From assembly GCA_016187465.1 (NCBI GenBank), contig JACPJQ010000003.1, positions 344,139 to 408,138 on the forward strand: DNA of 64,000 bases, written 5' to 3'. The translations under genes and the position numbers were made by a program. Shown here piece after piece: positions 59,201-64,000 of this stretch. Each line of letters opens with the position of its first letter. The stretch's first letter is position 1. Below the pieces are notes generated by a model. The model ran no database searches, was not told where the DNA came from, and saw nothing but the letters and a program-made list of their open reading frames with translations. The DNA comes from Candidatus Woesearchaeota archaeon (GTDB lineage: Archaea > Nanobdellota > Nanobdellia > Woesearchaeales > GW2011-AR4).

Positions 59201-59517
59201 AAATTTATTTCTCATTTTATGAGGGATTAAATGACAAACAGCATCTAAGTCCTTTAAACATAAACAAAGAAATTTTTGAGAGTATTGCAGACTTGATACG
59301 TAATAACATTAAAAATAAAAAATACCTTATTTTAATGCTTGAAGATTATGAAGAGATTGAATTTAAATATCGATGCAAGTATAGGGAGTTTATAGGAGTA
59401 TTAGCAATGTATATAAAAAAAGGAGAATTACAACTTAAATTTTCAAAAGGAAATTATCTTTTAATCAGGAAACCCCAAAATGGTGGAGTGGGGAGTGATT
59501 TGAACGGTCAAGATTGA
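56257..59517 (+). CDS. Large P-loop (AAA/STAND-like) protein with N-terminal coiled coil
   Basis: 1086 aa; EEEKKKYRQEIEEGKRELEEEKIKTKAEIEREKKQLEELKTELES coiled coil, WWEKLGLIADPFPGENRGLW, Walker A LLGAFGSGKTVLFEFIAEES, Walker B-like VVIIIDGLHKGQ. Confidence 0.7.
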   Translation: MTNIHKLKEFIKNNYKLIFSNADLISSIKDLKKRKFVLEWNKQFGVPSEKEIADEATISLIEMKRIENEEQLNEQIKNIPFLRAFVTDINKFKGYLVRKDVSILISKEDIVKHKDEEFVRQRIGKVLEEEKKKYRQEIEEGKRELEEEKIKTKAEIEREKKQLEELKTELESYKVKEEEINAKLDIFLEEDSKKTSSIWWEKLGLIADPFPGENRGLWQAVESRFFNKDVDLQEKYDFFSNLLIRNPIFDDFEKKIVTYPMSFLNNTFILLGAFGSGKTVLFEFIAEESTKNNMLVIEVLLDVYKETTDMFRDFYRGILSSKTIKRHYEELFNTKIGSVVQNYDKEEVCEILNEIKHIRNYMGVVIIIDGLHKGQSPKSALNFIVSLQNFSDRLVKDGIGTSMIIAGGLDWRIALKEDPSLSGSISKNNVIELPEVDVPVAYNMLNKRFLSFANDTQKAITVQKANIERLYMALKKRISRPLAFRDYIDELIPSLKEGDIKNIHIHPLYSKEIISNIFDELNTNHYGLLTKLIKIKEFFSKKPGNAIKLIRFLSSVSFFVSKEDELYMENPSFFSMLLHFGLLEPGYSKERTGLKLSEEIRKFSLSIKEKYGYGFNEFIVELMKSKILELDNEKIEKDTIREEIRILENILYNNPNIKEKYHSEFQKMMEIHNQILRTSLIDEHIVEKTKESIKELLNILFIIVGLPSSNISYQKLNNKLLSHSYKWLFEYVKEYLEFSGKIYHLEKTFHTHEVREYQELYSDYNRSFLSIVRLIHDLIRSNSILSLNRHYLLLSDIDNLHKIRKYFLDEEYKKSVDFLNEFYEHKMRCNLYNILNIKYGDKYKSRLGAIVNQVIMINRQKSRKSLIISSDKDNILFDCDRTNYVLIILGEYQNQNNKRENWEQIFTYIFENFPLKSRLENHFTVIHPFITGSAHNWNKRDWEQNSDKLKEAIVDLADLSQSLNKSYSLLLEPKNIHIEDEKIYFSFYEGLNDKQHLSPLNINKEIFESIADLIRNNIKNKKYLILMLEDYEEIEFKYRCKYREFIGVLAMYIKKGELQLKFSKGNYLLIRKPQNGGVGSDLNGQD

Positions 59518-59574
59518 AATAACTAATACAGGGTTTGTTTGACTTGGCAAGTATGATAAATAGGGCAAATTAAA

Positions 59575-59688
59575 ATGAAATCAAACTTTAAGCTAAAAAA
59601 AGAGAAATCCATAATGTATTATTCCGGCTGGGGCAAAGGAAAACCAGTCAATGAAGAAAAATCAGAAAAACAGACAAAGCTTAAATGA
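59575..59688 (+). CDS. Small basic protein (37 aa)
   Basis: MKSNFKLKKEKSIMYYSGWGKGKPVNEEKSEKQTKLK; ATG/TGA overlap with the next ORF. Confidence 0.35.
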   Translation: MKSNFKLKKEKSIMYYSGWGKGKPVNEEKSEKQTKLK

Positions 59689-59792
59689 AGGAAATCAAAT
59701 GCAAAGAATGCGGAAAACCAATTCCAGGCGTGGACTATAATGATAAGTATGTCCAATGCCCGCATTGTGGCGCTGTCTTTTCTAATGAGTAA
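59685..59792 (+). CDS. Zinc-ribbon microprotein (35 aa)
   Basis: MKEIKCKECGKPIPGVDYNDKYVQCPHCGAVFSNE (two CxxC); overlaps the preceding ORF by ATGA. Confidence 0.55.
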   Translation: MKEIKCKECGKPIPGVDYNDKYVQCPHCGAVFSNE

Positions 59793-59840
59793 AGCTTATT
59801 TTTAAAATAAAACTTATTTCTAGCCAAAGGGGGTGATAGA

Positions 59841-59969
59841 ATGAGCTTCATAGAACTATACGATAGAATAGACGCAAGGATTAAAGAATTAATTGATGAA
59901 GGCAAGAATGAGCAAGAAGCCAGAACATTGGCTTGGGAAGAGTATCATAAAGAAATTTATGAGGAGTAG
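59841..59969 (+). CDS. Small acidic helical protein (42 aa)
   Basis: MSFIELYDRIDARIKELIDEGKNEQEARTLAWEEYHKEIYEE with upstream GGGGGTGA. Confidence 0.45.
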   Translation: MSFIELYDRIDARIKELIDEGKNEQEARTLAWEEYHKEIYEE

Positions 59970-60038
59970 ATTTCCTTAGGTTGCCAGTCTCGAGGTTTAT
60001 TCAGTTTGGAGCCTCATTTAGCTGGCAGCCTAAGAATT

Positions 60039-60695
60039 TCAAACAGCAAAGCATGCTTCAGGATTGCCTTTCATGTCCAAAAACTCCAAGTCCCAAGCAA
60101 GAGCAAATCTGACTAAAGAAACATCACCGTAAGGGTCTTCGCTTGTGCCAAGGGACTTAATTAGCCTGATATATTCCCTTTTTGTAATCTCGATAGCTTC
60201 TCTGGCATTACTTCCAGTCAATAGGGATTCTATCAGCTTAGTGCATGCCATTTTAAAAGGAAGTGCATTATTGTCTTTGCCTGGTGATGCGTGCCTTGTG
60301 GGGTCAGCCACAAGCATAAAATTTTCTTGGTAGCCAATGTACGCTTGAGTACCTTGCCTGACTGCTATGTCACCTAGCCCTGCCAAAGAGTCGCAAGCCA
60401 GCGAATATACAATTTTGTCTTTGGCAAGATTTATATTTTTACTATCAAGAATTACCTCATCTTTGTGCCCCCATATGGCCATTTTGTCTCCGTGTCCATT
60501 CAAAAATACTAGCCCTGGGTTTTCATGGGTCATGCTTTTCTCCAAATTTGGTCTAGTAACCTTATTGCCTTCAATATCAGAAACATGAAGTCCTTTGAGT
60601 TGCTTAGCTATTACTATTGCTTCTCTAGCGAAATAGTGCAAATAAGAGGTCGCAGGGTCATAATTTGGCCTGGTCAGCAGAAAACATTTGGTCAT
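60039..60695 (-). CDS. Caspase-like / CHAT-type predicted cysteine protease
   Basis: His motif PGLVFLNGHGDKMAIWGHKDE and Cys motif KIVYSLACDSLAGLGDIAVRQGTQAYIGYQENFM, the caspase/CHAT HG...C dyad arrangement. Confidence 0.7.
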   Translation of the reverse strand: MTKCFLLTRPNYDPATSYLHYFAREAIVIAKQLKGLHVSDIEGNKVTRPNLEKSMTHENPGLVFLNGHGDKMAIWGHKDEVILDSKNINLAKDKIVYSLACDSLAGLGDIAVRQGTQAYIGYQENFMLVADPTRHASPGKDNNALPFKMACTKLIESLLTGSNAREAIEITKREYIRLIKSLGTSEDPYGDVSLVRFALAWDLEFLDMKGNPEACFAV

Positions 60696-60697
60696 TT

Positions 60698-60913
60698 TTA
60701 CACATTGCTCGTTAATACTTTAAGCATCCTTATTTGTGTTTGCACTATTTTCCGTCCGAACTCGTCCCCTTTCTCAACATGGCTTATTAAGTCCTTAACA
60801 GTCAGCTCTTTGTCGCCGCCAAGCATTATCTTAGATTCCGGGCTTATAGCATTAAATCTTGCTAGAACCAGCTCTTTCTGTTCCTCATATATATCCACTT
60901 TGTCGCTTGTCAT
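60698..60913 (-). CDS. Small protein associated with the caspase-like gene (71 aa)
   Basis: YEEQKELVLARFNAISPESKIMLGGDKELTVKDLISHVEKGDEFGRKIVQTQIRMLKVL. Confidence 0.6.
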   Translation of the reverse strand: MTSDKVDIYEEQKELVLARFNAISPESKIMLGGDKELTVKDLISHVEKGDEFGRKIVQTQIRMLKVLTSNV

Positions 60914-61089
60914 AGTATGCCTAAAACCTCCATTTTTTCCAGCATTTTCTTTCCCAATGCTGTGTTATTTAAAATCTCATTGTAGGCAGCATTCCATGAA
61001 TATGGTTTATTGTCCATCACTACTATGACTTGTGACCTTTCCGGCTCAGGAAGATTAGCGTACGCTTTTAAAAATTTCTCTTTGCTCAT
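60910..61089 (-). CDS. Small protein associated with the caspase-like gene (59 aa)
   Basis: Manual translation MSKEKFLKAYANLPEPERSQVIVVMDNKPYSWNAAYNEILNNTALGKKMLEKMEVLGIL; stop overlaps the start of the 71-aa gene; absent from the ORF list. Confidence 0.6.
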   Translation of the reverse strand: MSKEKFLKAYANLPEPERSQVIVVMDNKPYSWNAAYNEILNNTALGKKMLEKMEVLGIL

Positions 61090-61196
61090 TGTAATACCTC
61101 ACCTGCAGCCTTCAACTAATCCAGTAGCCTAACAATTTAAATGTATATAAATCTATCTATTGCCTTTTTCAATATACGGACATCTTTTATTTTATC

Positions 61197-61547
61197 TCAT
61201 CTCAATCTTTTACATTCAGTTTTTTTTATTCTATGGATTATTCCATACTTAAGGTATTTGGTATTCCTCACAATCCCAATTTCATCAACATGGTATTCCG
61301 GGTCAAAAATAAAGTTGCATACAATATAACCTTTCTGCCTTAAAATGTTTATAATTCTGCGATAAGCGTCATCCTTATAAACTGCTTCTTTTTCTTTTAT
61401 CTCATCAAATTCAATTGAAGTTGCAGCTTCCTTGAGGTCTTCTTCAATCTTATCTTGCTCTTTTGGAGTTGCCAGAATAGTGCTTTGATGCTCATGCTCG
61501 TACCATGTATAGTGCAATTCAAAAAGATTTAATCTTTCGTTTTCCAT
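61197..61547 (-). CDS. Hypothetical protein (116 aa)
   Basis: ORF in an apparent operon with the next two. Confidence 0.5.
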   Translation of the reverse strand: MENERLNLFELHYTWYEHEHQSTILATPKEQDKIEEDLKEAATSIEFDEIKEKEAVYKDDAYRRIINILRQKGYIVCNFIFDPEYHVDEIGIVRNTKYLKYGIIHRIKKTECKRLR

Positions 61548-61554
61548 TTGACTT

Positions 61555-61845
61555 TTATTCTTCCAAATCCCACTTTAAAATATAAGGCGTTTCATGCGGC
61601 CCATTGTCTATCTTCTCAGGATCCTTGCAGGAAAGATTTTTAACCATCTTCTGATACATTTCCTTATGCCACTCATCTTTGTCAGACTTGTATCTTTTCA
61701 AAGTATTCTTTGCATCTTTGAGCAAATCAATCCTTAGCTTATTCCATGCCTTTAATGCACACTCATAGGTTTTGTGAATGCTTTTAAGCATATTATGGTC
61801 AACTCCTTTTTGCCCAACCACATAAACTTCAATTTTTTCGCTCAT
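61555..61845 (-). CDS. Hypothetical protein (96 aa)
   Basis: MSEKIEVYVVGQKGVDHNMLKSIHKTYECALKAWNKLRIDLLKDAKNTL...; overlaps the AbrB-like gene. Confidence 0.5.
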   Translation of the reverse strand: MSEKIEVYVVGQKGVDHNMLKSIHKTYECALKAWNKLRIDLLKDAKNTLKRYKSDKDEWHKEMYQKMVKNLSCKDPEKIDNGPHETPYILKWDLEE

Positions 61846-62171
61846 TTTCTTTTACCTTTCTTTTTAGCCCTAACTTCCTCAACAACTTTGTTTTTAAGCC
61901 CAATTGAAGGCTTATATTTTGCGCTGCGTATTCTTTTCAAAACTTTAAAAACGTCCTCTTTGCCCAATTTTTTAAATCTTTTTTTGGCTTTTCTCAGTCT
62001 CTTTGTAGCTTCATGAAAATTCTTATTGACTTTTATCATTAACAACACATTATTCAGAGGATAAACCAAAAGATGGGAGCCCTTTCTTAAACCCATATAT
62101 TTTCTTAATTCCTTAGGCAGAGTTATCCTCCATTTTGAGTCAATTTGTAAGATGTAATATTTTATTGCCAT
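61842..62171 (-). CDS. AbrB/SpoVT-type DNA-binding protein with basic C-terminus
   Basis: QIDSKWRITLPKELRKYMGLRKGSHLLVYPLNNVLLMIKVNKNFHEATKRL. Confidence 0.7.
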   Translation of the reverse strand: MAIKYYILQIDSKWRITLPKELRKYMGLRKGSHLLVYPLNNVLLMIKVNKNFHEATKRLRKAKKRFKKLGKEDVFKVLKRIRSAKYKPSIGLKNKVVEEVRAKKKGKRK

Positions 62172-62226
62172 TTTGATGAATGAGGAATTTTTACAAGATA
62201 ATAAAAATTCCGAATTTTAAGCAGAT

Positions 62227-62991
62227 TTAGTCTTTGATATAGCTATTTAATGTGTGATGCTTGCTTATAATACCTTCTCTTGAAATTACTACTTTTCCAG
62301 GCTCAAGAACATTGAAATTATTCAAATAATAGGGGTTTCTATACGAAAATCTTATGCTCCAAAACCCGAAAATAATCAAAAATATGAAAGGTACGCAAAA
62401 TAACCCAGCCAGAGCCCTAATGAACACATTTTCCATAAGAGAGATGCTTTTTGGAATATGATAAGTGACAAAATATAGGGCAGCAGCTATTACAAGAAAT
62501 CCCATGATTACAGCAAAAGCACCAGCGCCAAACCATCTTGCCGGCTTTCTTCCTATGCGAAACCATCTTGCTGAAACCTGCTTGCCTGATGCTTTCCATT
62601 CTTCATGCTTTATTCTGTTAAACATAATGAAAAGCCATATTATTGCTGGAATGTAAAGGTACAGCATTGCAAATGGGCTGAAGAACATCAGGATAAATAA
62701 TATTGAGATGTACCATTTAATGTCTTCTTTTGATTTGGTAATAAGCTTGACTTTGAGCAGTAATTTAGCTAAAAAGCTATTTTCATTGTACAATTTCTTC
62801 TCTTTTGTTGCTCTTGAAAAGATAAAAATGCCTACAAGTAATAAAGGCAAGCCTACAATTAAGCCGACTACAGGAACAAAAAGCAGTAATATGCCTAGCA
62901 AAATCAGCAAAAATCCTTGTGTTCTGAAGATTGCTCTTAAAAGGCCCATAGTGAAACAGCATAGTTGTCTGGCTATATAAAGGTTACGCAT
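62227..62991 (-). CDS. Polytopic membrane protein
   Basis: 254 aa, several hydrophobic segments (LLILLGILLLFVPVVGLIVGLPLLLVGIFIF etc.). Confidence 0.65.
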   Translation of the reverse strand: MRNLYIARQLCCFTMGLLRAIFRTQGFLLILLGILLLFVPVVGLIVGLPLLLVGIFIFSRATKEKKLYNENSFLAKLLLKVKLITKSKEDIKWYISILFILMFFSPFAMLYLYIPAIIWLFIMFNRIKHEEWKASGKQVSARWFRIGRKPARWFGAGAFAVIMGFLVIAAALYFVTYHIPKSISLMENVFIRALAGLFCVPFIFLIIFGFWSIRFSYRNPYYLNNFNVLEPGKVVISREGIISKHHTLNSYIKD

Positions 62992-63034
62992 AGATTACTT
63001 ATATATTTATTTAAGATTACTCAAAAACTATCTT

Positions 63035-63292
63035 ATGATTAGCGATGTTGCTTATTTAACCAGAAGCGAAAAGAAAAAGCAAATACTTCAGATACTGGAA
63101 AAGCCTAAAACACCTACACAGATAAGCAAGCTGCTGAAAATGCACAGGTCAAGCGCAAGCAAGATATTATTGCAGATGGAAAAGAAACAATTTGTAAAGT
63201 GTTTGAATCCTGACGACAAGATGGCTAGGTATTATCAAGCTACAGAGAAAGGGTTGAAGGTTTTGAAAGAGTTGGAGGAGATTGAGAAATAG
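63035..63292 (+). CDS. Winged-helix DNA-binding protein (MarR/ArsR-like)
   Basis: SEKKKQILQILEKPKTPTQISKLLKMHRSSASKILLQMEKKQFVKCLNPDDKMARYYQATEKGLKVLKEL. Confidence 0.8.
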   Translation: MISDVAYLTRSEKKKQILQILEKPKTPTQISKLLKMHRSSASKILLQMEKKQFVKCLNPDDKMARYYQATEKGLKVLKELEEIEK

Positions 63293-63310
63293 AAAAAATT
63301 AAAGAAAAAA

Positions 63311-63789
63311 GCCACTCTGGCGTTTGAAAGAGGATTGTAATGAAATAAAGGAGAGTGGGTTATATATAATAAGTAGGGAATTTTCGAAGGAAAAGAGCCT
63401 ACCAAAGCCTACCAAAAGGTTAAAAATTGCTTATTTATGAATTTGGAAGGGGAAAATTGCCTTTAAATGACTAAATGGAGTTAAATAGAGATTATTTCTG
63501 AAAATGGTAGGCTTTATTATTTTTTCTTGCTCGACGATAAAATTTTAATATTTGCAAAAAAGCATAAACAAAAAGAGCCTCTCTTGGCGATTGATAGAGG
63601 AATGTAATGAAATAAAGAAGGTCTGTTATATATAATAAGTCGGGAATTTTAAAGGAAAATTCGCCTGTCTTTCACCTACCATCTGTCATAAAATTACTTA
63701 TTCCAGTATTTGATAGGCGAAAATTAGTTCTAAATTGAAAAAGAAGGTAGAATTATGCTTATTTAGGCATTTGATAGGCGAACATAGAC
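63311..63789. repeat. Two diverged copies of a repeat with 267-bp period
   Basis: TGGCGTTTGAAAGAGGATTGTAATGAAATAAAGGAGAGTGGGTTATATATAATAAGTAGGGAATTTT (from about 63318) versus TGGCGATTGATAGAGGAATGTAATGAAATAAAGAAGGTCTGTTATATATAATAAGTCGGGAATTTT (from about 63585). Confidence 0.8.
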
Positions 63790-64000
63790 TTATTTTAATC
63801 TAGTTAGAAATCTTTTGATTTCCTCTGGGTTGTCAGAAATAAACAATTTAATTGGCTTGTAATCAGTATGTGCATCATAATTTGTTGTGTGTATATTTAA
63901 ATAACGCTGTGACTTTTTGCTGGCCCTTACAGCATGAAAATTCTGATTACTCAAAGATTGTTTAGAATATATCAAACAATCAATCTTAAGCCCCGTCTTT
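63790..64000 (-). CDS. C-terminal part of a CDS truncated by the window edge
   Basis: Frame stays open past the track ATG to the edge: KTGLKIDCLIYSKQSLSNQNFHAVRASKKSQRYLNIHTTNYDAHTDYKPIKLFISDNPEEIKRFLTRLK. Confidence 0.55.
   Translation of the reverse strand, partial: KTGLKIDCLIYSKQSLSNQNFHAVRASKKSQRYLNIHTTNYDAHTDYKPIKLFISDNPEEIKRFLTRLK

Noticed and set aside
49120-59517. Standard type II R-M or a simple NurA-HerA repair operon
   Set aside because: Gene content (Vsr, dual-GHKL protein, 1086-aa P-loop protein) exceeds either; no Mre11/Rad50 genes are adjacent.
63311-63789. CRISPR array
   Set aside because: Repeat period of 267 bp, diverged copies and no short identical repeats with unique spacers of similar length; no cas genes in the window.

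Overview
This is a 64 kb window of an AT-rich archaeal chromosome. The information-processing genes are archaeal (aIF2-alpha, Nop10, S27e, L44e, GINS, TFB, SRP54, EndoQ), and the S-layer-like protein and other content suggest a DPANN/Woesearchaeota-like lineage; this placement is inference. The left two thirds is mostly core genes plus a surface-biology block: S-layer-like protein, GT2-TPR glycosyltransferase, two divergent Tat-exported peptidoglycan-type enzymes, and a MoxR/DUF58/VWA 'Bat-like' cluster. Five tRNA genes (Tyr, Leu, Thr, Val, Ser) all appear to contain introns. Four of them have extra introns at non-canonical places (D-arm boundary, anticodon stem/loop, T-loop near 59/60). The right third (about 46.6-62 kb) is accessory. 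It holds nucleotidyltransferase/HEPN pairs and a tightly packed apparent operon: PD-(D/E)XK-like nuclease, Vsr, C5 methyltransferase, NurA-like, HerA-like, a protein with two GHKL-type ATPase regions, and a 1086-aa P-loop protein. Next to it is a caspase/CHAT-like predicted protease with two small, possibly related proteins. I also report several repeated or structured intergenic elements: a 93-bp near-identical direct repeat pair, a hairpin element present twice with compensatory stem changes, a multi-dyad element, operator-like palindromes, and a diverged 267-bp-period repeat at the right edge. All calls come from reading the sequence and the supplied translations; no database search was run.
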